This document shows positions 43,930-53,551 of a DNA stretch of 64,000 bases, piece after piece. The notes below the pieces were generated by a model, which searched no databases, was not told where the DNA came from, and saw only the letters and a program-made list of their open reading frames with translations. The translations under genes and the position numbers were made by a program. Within the stretch, counting starts at the first letter, position 1; every line of letters starts with the position of its first letter. Source of the stretch: Maribacter halichondriae. Its GTDB lineage: Bacteria; Bacteroidota; Bacteroidia; Flavobacteriales; Flavobacteriaceae. Location: contig NZ_CP107030.1 of the NCBI RefSeq assembly GCF_027474825.1, forward strand, positions 2,300,529 to 2,364,528. The letters are read 5' to 3'.

Positions 43930-46718
43930 ATATGGGCAATTTGGAATTTGAGGATATTTCACAAAGTGCAGGTATCGAAGGAGACGATCGATGGTATTCG
44001 GGCACGACTTTTGTCGATATCAACCAAGATGGATATTTGGATATCTACTGTTCGGTTAGTGGTAAAAACCCTCCCCACAATAATGTACTCTACATCAACA
44101 ATCAAGACAATACCTTTTCTGAAAAAGCGGCCGAATATGGTATTGACTGTAACGGGTACAACATGCAATCTACTTTTTTCGACTATGACAAAGATGGGGA
44201 TCTGGATTTATATGTTACCAACTATCCACCGACCAGTTTTGTGGCACCCGTCGCCTATTACAGTTATATGCTCGACAATCATGCCCCTGAAGATTCAGAT
44301 AAATTGTATCGAAACGACAATGGTAAATTTACCGATGTAACGGAAGAAGCAGGTCTGCGCTCTTTTGGATTGAGCCTTGGCGTGGTCGCTTCCGATGTCA
44401 ATAACGATGGGTATATTGATATTTTTGTTTCCAATGATTTTAATGCCCCCGATTTCCTGTTTATAAATAACCAAGACGGAACCTTTTCGAATCAAATCGA
44501 TACCAGCCTACAACAGACATCGTTCTTCGGCATGGGTGCCGATATTGCCGATTTTAACAATGACGGCTATATGGATATTTTTCAGCTTGATATGTCGGCC
44601 GAAGATAATTTTCGTTCAAAAGCGAACATGTCAGCCATGGATCCGGCGGCTTTTTATGAATCAGTAGATTCTGGATTGCACCATCAATATATGCAAAATT
44701 CGTTGCAGTTGAACAATGGCAATGAATCGGATAAGTTGCCCGTATTTAGTAATGTAGCCCGTTTGGCAGGTGTTTCTTCCACAGATTGGAGCTGGGGCGG
44801 ATTGCTTGCCGATTTCGATAACGATGGGTGGAAAGACCTTTTTGTTACCAACGGCATTCGCAGGGATGTCAACAATAAGGATTTTTACGGCAAGTACCGT
44901 GAGTTTTTCAATAAGATGGAAAACGATCCCAACTATAAGAACAAGGAAGAGGAAGTGGGGCTCTTGAAATACCTCGAGGAATTGCCTTCCGAGAAATTGA
45001 GTAACTATATGTTCAAGAACAATGGTGACCTGACCTTTTCCAAAAAAACCAAGGATTGGGGTTTTGAAGAAAAAACATTCTCCAATGGAGTAGCCTATTC
45101 CGACTTGGACAATGATGGCGATTTAGATCTGGTCATCAACAATTTGGAGGATATTGCAAGTGTCTACAGAAACAACACCACGAATAAAAACCAGTTGACC
45201 CTTGATTTGAAAGGCAAGGACAAAGTGCTTCCCAACGGAAGTAAGGTTGCCATCTATTCCCCTTCGGGAGCTCAGGTGCAAGAATACAATACCGTACGAG
45301 GATATTTATCCTCCGTATCTCCCCTACTTCATTTTGGTCTAGGAGACGAAAAACAAGCTGACAGTATATTGGTTACATGGCCCAATGGAAGGGTTACGAA
45401 GATGACCGATGTTAAGGGTGACCAGAGATTGACCATAGCCTATAACGAAAGCAAGACTTCGAACAAGAGTAGTTCGAAATCGATTGATGCCTTTAAAAAA
45501 CGATTTCAGACGGTGGCATTGGATACTATCGGGCTGTTTAAGCACCAAGAGAATCCGTTTAACGATTTTGAGGTTGAAGTGCTATTGCCACATAAAAACT
45601 CAACATTGGGGCCGTCTTTGGCAGTAGGCGACCTGAATGGAGACGGCATCGATGATTACATTGTAGGAGCTGCCGTTGGGCAGCCCGCGGTGGCTTATGT
45701 TCAGAATGAGGCGGGTGATTTTGAGCAACTGCTCATACTAGATTTGGATGAGGACAAATACTATGAAGACCTTGGCATTCTTATTTTCGATGCCGATAAG
45801 GATGGCGACAACGATTTTTATATCGCTTCGGGGGGCAACGAATTCAAGCCCGGGTCTTTGGGATATGAGGATCGATTCTATGAAAATATGGGATCCAATA
45901 CATTCAGAAGAAATAAAGAAGCCATTCCTGATACAAAGACAAGCGGCCAGAACGTGTCCGCGGCCGATTATGACCACGACGGAGACTTAGACCTGTTTGT
46001 GGGCGGAAGATTGATTCCGAAAAAATATCCATATCCTGCTGATTCTCAAATTTTGGAAAATATAAGTGATTCGTCCGGCCCCAAATTCGTTGAAGTGACA
46101 CAAAAGATATTGCCAGATTTAAGTGCTTTGGGCTTGGTTACGGCATCTAGCTGGATAGATTTCGACAACGATGGTTGGGAAGACCTCGTGGTCGTAGGCG
46201 AATGGATGCCCATAAAATTTTTCAAGAACAAAGGCGGAACCTCCTTTGAGGATGTCTCTGAAAAAATGTTGCAGGGCAAGACTTCGGGTTGGTGGTTCGA
46301 TATCCAAAAGGGAGATTTTGACAACGACGGTGACGAAGATTTGGTAGTAGGTAATCTGGGCAAGAACTACAAGTACCAAGCGAGTGAAAAATCACCGTTC
46401 AAGGTGTATCTCAACGATTTTGACAGTAATGAAACTTCCGATATTGTTTTGAGCTACAAAAAGGGGGAGACCGAGTTTCCGGTTCGCGGTCGGCAATGTT
46501 CATCGCAGCAAATGCCGGCGATAAAGGCAAAATTTCAGGATTATAATTCTTTTGCCAGTGCCTCATTGAAACAGATTTATACAACCGAAATGTTGGAGAA
46601 TGCCTTAAGCTATGAAATCACTTCGTTCGCGAGTGTATATCTTGAAAACAATAATGGAACCTTTAAAGCAAAACCACTTCCCAAATGGCCCAAGTCTCGA
46701 GCATTAACAAATTCGTAG
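43905..46718 (+). CDS. Main part of CRTAC1/ASPIC-type FG-GAP repeat protein (frameshifted at both ends)
   Basis: 937 residues as read. At least six more FG-GAP/VCBS loops occur (DINQDGYLDIY, DYDKDGDLDLY, DVNNDGYIDIF, DFNNDGYMDIF, DFDNDGWKDLF, DLDNDGDLDLV). An ASPIC/UnbV segment follows near residue 450 (HFGLGDEKQADSILVTWPNG), then a second FG-GAP set. The final 12 or so residues are out of frame; the true end lies at 46987. The whole protein would be about 1106 residues. Such proteins often accompany SusC/SusD and are thought to act at the surface in glycan binding; the exact role is unknown. Confidence 0.9.
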   Translation: MVPNKLYLNMGNLEFEDISQSAGIEGDDRWYSGTTFVDINQDGYLDIYCSVSGKNPPHNNVLYINNQDNTFSEKAAEYGIDCNGYNMQSTFFDYDKDGDLDLYVTNYPPTSFVAPVAYYSYMLDNHAPEDSDKLYRNDNGKFTDVTEEAGLRSFGLSLGVVASDVNNDGYIDIFVSNDFNAPDFLFINNQDGTFSNQIDTSLQQTSFFGMGADIADFNNDGYMDIFQLDMSAEDNFRSKANMSAMDPAAFYESVDSGLHHQYMQNSLQLNNGNESDKLPVFSNVARLAGVSSTDWSWGGLLADFDNDGWKDLFVTNGIRRDVNNKDFYGKYREFFNKMENDPNYKNKEEEVGLLKYLEELPSEKLSNYMFKNNGDLTFSKKTKDWGFEEKTFSNGVAYSDLDNDGDLDLVINNLEDIASVYRNNTTNKNQLTLDLKGKDKVLPNGSKVAIYSPSGAQVQEYNTVRGYLSSVSPLLHFGLGDEKQADSILVTWPNGRVTKMTDVKGDQRLTIAYNESKTSNKSSSKSIDAFKKRFQTVALDTIGLFKHQENPFNDFEVEVLLPHKNSTLGPSLAVGDLNGDGIDDYIVGAAVGQPAVAYVQNEAGDFEQLLILDLDEDKYYEDLGILIFDADKDGDNDFYIASGGNEFKPGSLGYEDRFYENMGSNTFRRNKEAIPDTKTSGQNVSAADYDHDGDLDLFVGGRLIPKKYPYPADSQILENISDSSGPKFVEVTQKILPDLSALGLVTASSWIDFDNDGWEDLVVVGEWMPIKFFKNKGGTSFEDVSEKMLQGKTSGWWFDIQKGDFDNDGDEDLVVGNLGKNYKYQASEKSPFKVYLNDFDSNETSDIVLSYKKGETEFPVRGRQCSSQQMPAIKAKFQDYNSFASASLKQIYTTEMLENALSYEITSFASVYLENNNGTFKAKPLPKWPKSRALTNS

Positions 46719-46987
46719 TTGAAGATTTTAATGATGATGGCAACCTCGATGTGGTCTTGGCCGGGAACCTTTATAATGCCGAAGTAGAAACGCCAAGAAA
46801 CGATGCCAGTTTTGGCCTCTATTTGGAAGGGGATGGTTCAGGTGCTTTCGATGCCAAGACCATGATGGAATCAGGCCTCAAAATAGTGGGTGATGTTCGT
46901 GGTATGGAGCTAATTACGAAAAATGGAGCGCAACATATTCTAGTAGCCAAAAATGATGATTGGACACAACTCATAAAAGTTAATTGA
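46685..46987 (+). CDS. C-terminal fragment of the CRTAC1/ASPIC-type FG-GAP protein
   Basis: 100 residues with a final FG-GAP loop (DFNDDGNLDVVLAGNLYNAEV), the standard ending of this family. It follows the 43905-46718 frame after one missing A in the run at 46683-46685: the restored reading is LPKMAQVSSINKFVVEDF. The ATG at 46685 is therefore an internal Met, not a start. It converges with the cytochrome gene, six bases apart. Confidence 0.85.
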   Translation: MAQVSSINKFVVEDFNDDGNLDVVLAGNLYNAEVETPRNDASFGLYLEGDGSGAFDAKTMMESGLKIVGDVRGMELITKNGAQHILVAKNDDWTQLIKVN

Positions 46988-46993
46988 GACCAA

Positions 46994-48184
46994 CTACTCA
47001 GGGTAAACCCCGATTAGGTGTGTTCGTATGTAAAAAGAGGTTTCCAAACTATCTTTTTTCAGTTGAGCCATCATAGTTTTAGAAGGGGTTATTGGCATAT
47101 GACAGGCTATGCAATTGTTGCCCATGGCTTGTACTTTTGAATTGTCCTCTGTACAGACCACCGTGTTAAGTGAGTGGCACCCTATGCATTTTTTATTGAA
47201 ATAAGAGGCGTTGTCACGTTGGTTTTTATGGGGGTCGTGACAGGTCATGCAATCCATGTTCGCCGATTGCTTAAAACATTCGCTCTGGGTCAAAAGTCCG
47301 TACTGGTTACCATGCACATCTAGTGTAGCGTTGGTTTCTTCATTGACATTTCGTGAATATTCGTTAAGGTTCTCTCCAGGAAGAAACGAAAAAGATTTTC
47401 CTTTTATTAGCTCACTACGGAGCCCCGAATGGCATTGGGCACAAACGTCAAGTCGTTGTAGTCGTGAAAGGGTATCGAATTGCATCACGAATTTGGGGGT
47501 TTCGACCTTATTGTTCTTATGATAACTCACATGCTTCTCTAAAGGGCCATGACATTTTTCACAATCTACGCCGTATACGATTTGCTCCTTGCTATATTCG
47601 TTTCCCTGCCCTGAGAAATCTTTGTTTTCTGCGAAAGTCACATGACACTTTAAGCACGCATCGCGTATAGGTCTCTCCAAATAATACGATGGGTACCCGG
47701 GGCTGTTTATCCAATTGTCGCTGGGCGTATGGTATGAAGGTTGTAACTGAAAAAGCTTATCATCCTTCCAAGTTAGATAGGTTTGTCCACGTACGCCTGA
47801 ACCGATGACAATATCGAATTTAGCAGGGGGTATTTGAACATTTCTATTCTTTATTGTGGTATGCTGGTATAAAGCCCCACTTTCTTGCACCATCTCAAAA
47901 ATCACATCATTAAGGTCCAATGTATTTAATCCCTTTTCAAAACTACCTTTAACGGTTGCTGAGTCGGCAAGTGCCGATGTGTTGTAATGTGCCGTTTCGA
48001 TATGGGTTTTATAAATGTCCGCATGACACTCGATGCAAGTGTTTGAACCCACAAACTGCGCTCCGTTATAATGCGTTGCCAATATGGGCGGACTGTAGTA
48101 ATCAGCTTCCATATCGAAGTATTTGAAATACAAAATAAATGACACCACCAGCAGAACTGCTGAAAATACGATGCTTTTTACCAA
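46994..48184 (-). CDS. Membrane-anchored seven-heme cytochrome c
   Basis: 396 residues with an N-terminal membrane anchor (SIVFSAVLLVVSFILYF) and seven CXXCH heme sites: CIECH, CLKCH, CEKCH, CAQCH, CMTCH, CIGCH and CIACH. The layout recalls cytochrome c554-type multiheme proteins; it would work in the periplasm in electron transfer. As read the start is a TTG at 48184. Adding one base to the eight-T run at 48188-48195 would let an ATG at 48198 open the frame as MKKKFLVKSIVF, which looks more natural. Its pairing with an FG-GAP/ASPIC protein in a glycan locus is notable. Confidence 0.88.
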   Translation of the reverse strand: MVKSIVFSAVLLVVSFILYFKYFDMEADYYSPPILATHYNGAQFVGSNTCIECHADIYKTHIETAHYNTSALADSATVKGSFEKGLNTLDLNDVIFEMVQESGALYQHTTIKNRNVQIPPAKFDIVIGSGVRGQTYLTWKDDKLFQLQPSYHTPSDNWINSPGYPSYYLERPIRDACLKCHVTFAENKDFSGQGNEYSKEQIVYGVDCEKCHGPLEKHVSYHKNNKVETPKFVMQFDTLSRLQRLDVCAQCHSGLRSELIKGKSFSFLPGENLNEYSRNVNEETNATLDVHGNQYGLLTQSECFKQSANMDCMTCHDPHKNQRDNASYFNKKCIGCHSLNTVVCTEDNSKVQAMGNNCIACHMPITPSKTMMAQLKKDSLETSFYIRTHLIGVYPE

Positions 48185-48611
48185 GAATTTTTTTTCATTG
48201 TGGTATTACAAAGTCTTTTTGTTCAAAGATGCGTCTGATTTAATAGTATGATATATTGATAGCTCCGCGATAATGAGTTCCCATCAAAAATAAAGAATAT
48301 TGGTCAACGGTCGGGACAATACAGATACAACCTCTATATACGCTGTTTTTAAAGTTTGATGATTCGCTTTAGTATTAGCTACTTGCGTAGTATATTTATG
48401 ATTTTGCTTTTACATTTTACTCGATAATCGAGATTTAAATGCTCCGACGCTGGCCTGCCCGTCCGGCAGGCGGGGGTCGAAATCTAAATTTAAGTTTCCT
48501 TTCAATGCCTCGGGCTTGCCCCGAGGTAGTTTACTAGTACAGTTTCTTTCTATAGTATTTCAGGAAGAGCACATTGAGATTACAATGTTAGAAATCATCA
48601 AGAATTAATAT
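48185..48611. other. Divergent intergenic region with one dispersed repeat
   Basis: 427 bases between the cytochrome and alpha-galactosidase genes. No ORF or RNA gene is seen. The right part (48415-48534) is a dispersed repeat; the left part (48185-48414) is AT-rich and must hold promoters for both genes, but no element close to the TTG-N19-TAnnTTTG pattern was found. Confidence 0.6.
48415..48534. repeat. Dispersed repeat, copy 2 (actcgataatcgagatttaaatgctcc type)
   Basis: Shares its first 33 bases with the copy at 18661-18793, then carries a GC-rich hairpin (cctgcc...ggcagg, 48454-48470) and ends with CCTCGGG-cttg-CCCGAGG (near 48508-48526), a strong hairpin. No coding capacity. Confidence 0.8.
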
Positions 48612-50387
48612 ATGGGAGGCAAAGCTAACAGACCAATACCCGAAGTTAATGTCTTTTGCAAAGAAGACTACGAATCTATGGCTTTTCAAGAGATTAGTTC
48701 CGTAGACGGTATCCACCTTCATGATTTTCAAATACGTTATTCGGAGGCAATCTTTCCTAAGTCCGTAAGCTTACAATGGAAAATACCCGCACATAATGTA
48801 AAAGGCATGTGGCAGCCCACTACTGACTTTAATAAACGCACGCATTATGATTGGGAACAAAGGTTCATGGAATCTCGAATTTCCATAGATGCCCCGGTCA
48901 TTTGCCTTTTTGGCCATGATGACACAAATATTCTCACTTTCGCCTGTAGCGATGCGATAAGCACTACTTTATTTGACGCATGTATTCGAGAAGAAGACGA
49001 CCATTATCATTGCCATATCACCTTTTTTACGGAGCAAGAAATGGCATTGACTCATTATGCGGCCCAATTGCGTATCGATACTCGGTCTGTCCATTTTTCC
49101 GAAAGCTTGAAGGATGTTTCATCATGGTGGGAAACTTTCGAAAATCTAAAACCGATACCCGTACCGGACATCGCCAAACATCCTGTGTATTCCACGTGGT
49201 ACCAGTTTCATCAAAACCTGAATGAAGATGTGTTGTTGGCGGAGTGCAAAATAGCTTCTGAATTAGGATACAAATCGATTATCATCGATGATGGCTGGCA
49301 GACCCAAGATTCAAACCGGGGGTATGATTATACAGGAGATTGGCAGCCCGACCGTATTCCGAAAATGAGTCAATTTATATCGAAAATCCATGACGTGGGT
49401 ATGAAAGCGGCCTTATGGTATTCGGTTCCGTTTTGTGGTAAAAAATCAAAAGCGTATCAAAAGTTCAAGGGCAAGTTCTTAACTGAAGACCATCGCTGGG
49501 CGCCTGTTTTTGACCCGAGATACCCAGAGGTTCGACAACATCTCATCGGTTTATATACAAGTGCTTTGCAGGATTGGAAACTCGACGGGTTCAAATTGGA
49601 CTTTATAGATGATTTTCATTTATACAAAGACACTCCTCTAGGAAAAAAAGACGGTCGTGATTATGGTTCCATCAATGAGGCGGTGGATCGTTTGATGACT
49701 GATGTAATCAATGAATTGCGAGCTATAAATTCCGATGTATTTGTGGAATTCCGTCAAAAATATACAGGCCCGGCTATGCGTAAATATGGTAATATGTTCC
49801 GTGCTTTTGACTGTCCGGGCGATGCGACGATGAACCGGGTACGCATTGCGGATATTAAAATGTTGTGTGGAGAAACGGCCGTACATTCCGATATGATTAC
49901 ATGGCATTTTGACGAACGAGTTGAGGTGGCAGCCCTACAATTGATGAACACGATGTTCGGTGTGCCTCAATTATCGGTACTATTAAAAGATACGCCACCA
50001 GAGCATCTTGAGATGATTCGTTTCTATACGGATTACTGGAACCAAAATCAAGACGTACTCATGAACGGTAATTTCGTTCCCTCTAAACCGTTGGCGAATT
50101 ATCCGATTCAGAAAGCAGTACAAGATCATTTTACGATTATCGGTGTACATGATGATTTTGTGATATCTCTGGATAGTGTTACTGAGAATCTACATATTTT
50201 AAATGCTCAACTTACTACCGAAATTGTAATCAAATCTTCTGATGACTTCGGAAGTTTTCAAGGAATTATTTTCGATTGTCAAGGAAATAGAGTTTCTAAA
50301 AGTGAAATAGAACTTTCTAAAGGAGCTACAGTAGTCGAAGTTCCACCTTGTGGAATGGTTCAGCTAAAGAACCTAAAAAGAGCGTGA
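48612..50387 (+). CDS. GH36-like alpha-galactosidase, cytosolic
   Basis: 591 residues without signal peptide. A beta-sandwich-like N-terminal domain is followed by a (beta/alpha)8 barrel with the clan GH-D signatures IIIDDGWQ (near 223-230) and DGFKLDF, where Asp330 is the expected nucleophile. The acid/base is probably in FDCPGDATMNR (Asp400 or Asp404). It would cleave terminal alpha-galactosyl groups from small imported oligosides. The next gene (O-acetyltransferase) starts with a one-base overlap and a sodium symporter follows, so the three act together on a transported sugar. Confidence 0.85.
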   Translation: MGGKANRPIPEVNVFCKEDYESMAFQEISSVDGIHLHDFQIRYSEAIFPKSVSLQWKIPAHNVKGMWQPTTDFNKRTHYDWEQRFMESRISIDAPVICLFGHDDTNILTFACSDAISTTLFDACIREEDDHYHCHITFFTEQEMALTHYAAQLRIDTRSVHFSESLKDVSSWWETFENLKPIPVPDIAKHPVYSTWYQFHQNLNEDVLLAECKIASELGYKSIIIDDGWQTQDSNRGYDYTGDWQPDRIPKMSQFISKIHDVGMKAALWYSVPFCGKKSKAYQKFKGKFLTEDHRWAPVFDPRYPEVRQHLIGLYTSALQDWKLDGFKLDFIDDFHLYKDTPLGKKDGRDYGSINEAVDRLMTDVINELRAINSDVFVEFRQKYTGPAMRKYGNMFRAFDCPGDATMNRVRIADIKMLCGETAVHSDMITWHFDERVEVAALQLMNTMFGVPQLSVLLKDTPPEHLEMIRFYTDYWNQNQDVLMNGNFVPSKPLANYPIQKAVQDHFTIIGVHDDFVISLDSVTENLHILNAQLTTEIVIKSSDDFGSFQGIIFDCQGNRVSKSEIELSKGATVVEVPPCGMVQLKNLKRA

Positions 50388-50944
50388 TGACAGAAAAGGA
50401 AAAGATGACCCAGGGTCTTCCGTATGATCCATTTGATAAGGAACTCATAGCGGGCAGATTAAGAGCCCGAAGGCTGGTCAAGGAAATTTCGGAAATCCCC
50501 ATGGATAAAGAGAAACAACGCAGACATTTGTTCAAAGAACTCTTGGGAAGTACTGGAAAAGGATTTTATGTAGAAAATCCTTTCATATGCGATTATGGCT
50601 ATAATATTCACTGGGGAGAAAACTCATATGCCAACTTCGGATGCATTATCTTGGATGCCGCACCTGTACATATCGGTAAAAATGTGATGCTGGCACCAGC
50701 GGTCAAAATCTTTACGGCGACACATCCGTTGGAATATGAAGCGCGCAATTCTGGCATCGAATCTGCTAAACCTGTCGTAATCGGAGATAATGTATGGATC
50801 GGTGGAGGTGCGATTCTCAATCCGGGTGTGAGCATCGGAAACAATTCTGTTATTGGATCTGGAAGCGTTGTTACAAAAGACATTCCTGAGAATGTGGTCG
50901 CGGCGGGCAATCCCTGCAAGGTGATAAAACCAATCGAAAACTAA
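50387..50944 (+). CDS. Maltose/galactoside O-acetyltransferase-like hexapeptide protein
   Basis: 185 residues from the ATG at 50387, which overlaps the stop of the alpha-galactosidase gene (TGATG). The Mac N-terminal helix region (YDPFDKELIAGRLRARRL) is followed by left-handed beta-helix repeats (IGKNVMLAPAVKIFTATHPL, IGDNVWIGGGAILNPGVSIG) with the catalytic His in THPL. It transfers acetyl from acetyl-CoA to a sugar, usually to detoxify non-metabolised sugars. Coupling to the alpha-galactosidase suggests its acceptor is the sugar released there. Confidence 0.9.
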   Translation: MTEKEKMTQGLPYDPFDKELIAGRLRARRLVKEISEIPMDKEKQRRHLFKELLGSTGKGFYVENPFICDYGYNIHWGENSYANFGCIILDAAPVHIGKNVMLAPAVKIFTATHPLEYEARNSGIESAKPVVIGDNVWIGGGAILNPGVSIGNNSVIGSGSVVTKDIPENVVAAGNPCKVIKPIEN

Positions 50945-50970
50945 ACAATAAACCAAAAAAATACTACACA

Positions 50971-52626
50971 ATGGGTTCTTTTTCAATTATATCATTCATA
51001 GGTTTCACGGCATTGGTAGCTTTTATCGCTTGGTGGGCCACGCGTGGCACAAATGAAAAATCGGCCGATGGGTTTTATTTAGGAGGGCGTACTTTGGGAG
51101 CGGTAACCATTGCTGGCTCTTTGCTGTTGACCAACCTCTCTGCAGAACAAATCGTAGGGCTCAATGGGCAAGCCTTTACCGAAGGTATTCTGGTCATGGC
51201 ATGGGAAACCTTGGCCGCGATAGCTCTGGTATTGACCGCCGTAGTACTCTTGCCCAAATATATGAAGGGCGGTATTACAACGATCCCACAATTTATCGAA
51301 AGCAGGTTCGATGCCCAGACGAAGTCCATATTGTCCATTTTGTTTCTATTCGCCTATGGTCTGGTTTTGCTTCCGACCATTTTATATTCGGGATCGTTGG
51401 CCTTTAGTTCAATGTTCGATCTTCCAAGCCTCTTGGGGGTTAGTCAGCAGGCCACCATCTATTTATGTGTGTGGAGTATCGGTATCATCGGTTCCATTTA
51501 TGCGATTTTCGGGGGATTAAAAGCCGTGGCGGTTTCGGATTTGATCAATGCGGTCGGCCTACTTGTCGGGGGTATATTGATTCCATATTTTGGATTGAAA
51601 TTGGTCGGTGATGGAAGTATCGGGGAAGGGATTAATGTGTTATGGGAAAACCACCCGGATAAATTCGAATTACAGGGCGAGGTGGATTCCTCGATTCCGT
51701 TCGGGACCATTTTTACGGGTATGATATTGGCACAGGTGTACTATTGGGGCACCAATCAGTCCATTTTACAAAGGGTGTTCGGCGCCAAAAGCTTAAAGGA
51801 AGGCCAGAAAGGGGTTATGTTGGCGGCCTTGGTCAAATTCTTGATTCCGGTAATCGTTGTGCTTCCCGGAGTAATAGCCTGGCACGTTTTTAAAGGGGAT
51901 CTGACAAATCCTGATTTGGCATATCCTGAACTAGTCCGCAAAGTGTTGCCACCCTCTTTATTGGGCTTTTTCGCCGCGGTCTTGTTCGGGGCGGTACTCA
52001 GCTCTTTCAATAGCCTACTGAACAGTAGTGCTACCTTGTTCGGTTTCGATTTGTACAAACAGTTTTTCAAAAAAGATGCGACGGAAGAGCAGACCGTAAA
52101 AGCAGGAAAGGCCTTTGGGTTGTGCCTTGCTCTGGTCTCCTTGTTAATAGCCCCTTTTATTGCCTCGGCACCGGACGGATTGTTCGCCTATATTCAAGAA
52201 TCTTTAGGAAGTTTAAGTGTTCCTATTTTAGCGGTGGTGGTCATAGGAATCTATACGCGAAGAGTGCCCGCTTTTGCCGCAAAAATTGTATTGACCGTTG
52301 GTGTTCTTATGTATTTGGTAAGCCAGTTCGTAGTCAGTCCGATGATGGTCGACAGTGCATTGGCCGAAGCGGCGACAAACGGAATAACCGACCCTAAAGC
52401 TCTGAGTATCATCAAGGCCGAGGCATATCCGCATTTTCTTCATATTATGGGCATTCTATTTGTATTCAATGTTGGTTTTATGCTGCTGATGGGCAAACTA
52501 AAACCGCAAACACATGAATACAAAGAGCTTGTGACCGATGAAATCGATACCACACCATGGAAATATGCCTTGTTAACGGGTGCGATTATCACCGTAATGG
52601 TACTGAGCACATATTTTATATTTTAA
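50971..52626 (+). CDS. Sodium:solute symporter (SSS/SLC5 family), sugar type
   Basis: 551 residues, about 14 transmembrane helices, with SSS family segments such as GFYLGGRTLGAVTIAGSLL, ADLINAV-like SDLINAVGLLVGG and YYWGTNQSILQRVFGAKS, the last being typical of SGLT-type sugar carriers. It imports a sugar or glycoside with sodium. It follows the alpha-galactosidase and acetyltransferase genes by 26 bases, and a galactoside is the likely cargo. Its 3' end overlaps the convergent PAP2 gene by four bases. Confidence 0.92.
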   Translation: MGSFSIISFIGFTALVAFIAWWATRGTNEKSADGFYLGGRTLGAVTIAGSLLLTNLSAEQIVGLNGQAFTEGILVMAWETLAAIALVLTAVVLLPKYMKGGITTIPQFIESRFDAQTKSILSILFLFAYGLVLLPTILYSGSLAFSSMFDLPSLLGVSQQATIYLCVWSIGIIGSIYAIFGGLKAVAVSDLINAVGLLVGGILIPYFGLKLVGDGSIGEGINVLWENHPDKFELQGEVDSSIPFGTIFTGMILAQVYYWGTNQSILQRVFGAKSLKEGQKGVMLAALVKFLIPVIVVLPGVIAWHVFKGDLTNPDLAYPELVRKVLPPSLLGFFAAVLFGAVLSSFNSLLNSSATLFGFDLYKQFFKKDATEEQTVKAGKAFGLCLALVSLLIAPFIASAPDGLFAYIQESLGSLSVPILAVVVIGIYTRRVPAFAAKIVLTVGVLMYLVSQFVVSPMMVDSALAEAATNGITDPKALSIIKAEAYPHFLHIMGILFVFNVGFMLLMGKLKPQTHEYKELVTDEIDTTPWKYALLTGAIITVMVLSTYFIF

Positions 52627-53462
52627 AAATGGATAGCGATACCTAGGGTCCCCGGGCCAAAATTGAGGTTCCAGCTTACCTTTTTTTCAAGGGTATTATA
52701 TTTCTCATCGTACTTTTTGTCGAGATAGCGGTCTATGGATTCTACCGTGGCCACACTAATAGCGATGGCGAATACGAAATCGCTCAACCAGTGCTGTCCG
52801 TCCCATATTCTTGAAATTCCGGGAATGGCCCCGATCGTATAAATTCCGGCTTTTATCCATGGACTTTTAAATTGCTTTCCTATGGCGTAGGCATTGGTAA
52901 AGGCCAAAAGCGCATGCCCAGAGGGAAAGGAGTGAAAATTACGGCTACTATTGAAAGGGTCAAAAGTGTCTTTACCAAGATTGGCCAAGGGTCTCGCACG
53001 ACCCACCACCGATTTGAGTAACTGTTGTAGCACTCCCGCCGAAGTAGCCGAAGAGATTAGGAGTACTCCTGTTCGCCGTAATTTTTCGTTTTTTGTGATC
53101 AATCCCGCTAAATAGACTCCCGTCGTTGCCAAATAGTTGTTTTCGGGATTTCCGTACAGTTCCCCATAATCACGTATCCATTGTGGAACACTCTCTTGTT
53201 GTCTTCTGATAAATGCTGATGTATCGTCGTCGATGAGATAGATGGCCCCTGTTCCGGCGACAACGCCCCCGAATTGTGCCCATTGTTTTCTCTTCCAATG
53301 AAAAGGACGTATGTAAGAATATCCTACTCCCTTGAATATGTTGGCGGCATCATAAGTCAACATTTTCCAACGCGTATCAACAGAGTCGTTGGATATGTTT
53401 TGGGCTTTTGCCCCACAGGCCATTAAAAAAATAAGGATAGCAAAAGAAATACGGTACCGCAT
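52623..53462 (-). CDS. PAP2 superfamily phosphatase
   Basis: 279 residues with a signal peptide (FAILIFLMACGAKAQ) and the three acid phosphatase motifs: K-V-V-GRARP (KSVVGRARP), PSGH (FPSGHALLAF) and SRIWDGQHWLSD. Membrane helices lie between them. PAP2 enzymes dephosphorylate lipid phosphates such as undecaprenyl pyrophosphate or phosphatidate. It is convergent with the symporter gene and not obviously part of the sugar pathway. Confidence 0.9.
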   Translation of the reverse strand: MRYRISFAILIFLMACGAKAQNISNDSVDTRWKMLTYDAANIFKGVGYSYIRPFHWKRKQWAQFGGVVAGTGAIYLIDDDTSAFIRRQQESVPQWIRDYGELYGNPENNYLATTGVYLAGLITKNEKLRRTGVLLISSATSAGVLQQLLKSVVGRARPLANLGKDTFDPFNSSRNFHSFPSGHALLAFTNAYAIGKQFKSPWIKAGIYTIGAIPGISRIWDGQHWLSDFVFAIAISVATVESIDRYLDKKYDEKYNTLEKKVSWNLNFGPGTLGIAIHF

Positions 53463-53551
53463 ACAGGAATTTTTTAACGAATCTATATAAATAGCATCTG
53501 AAGCACGGATGGATCCCCGTTGAATTTTAACACAATCGAAAGGGAAAGGTG

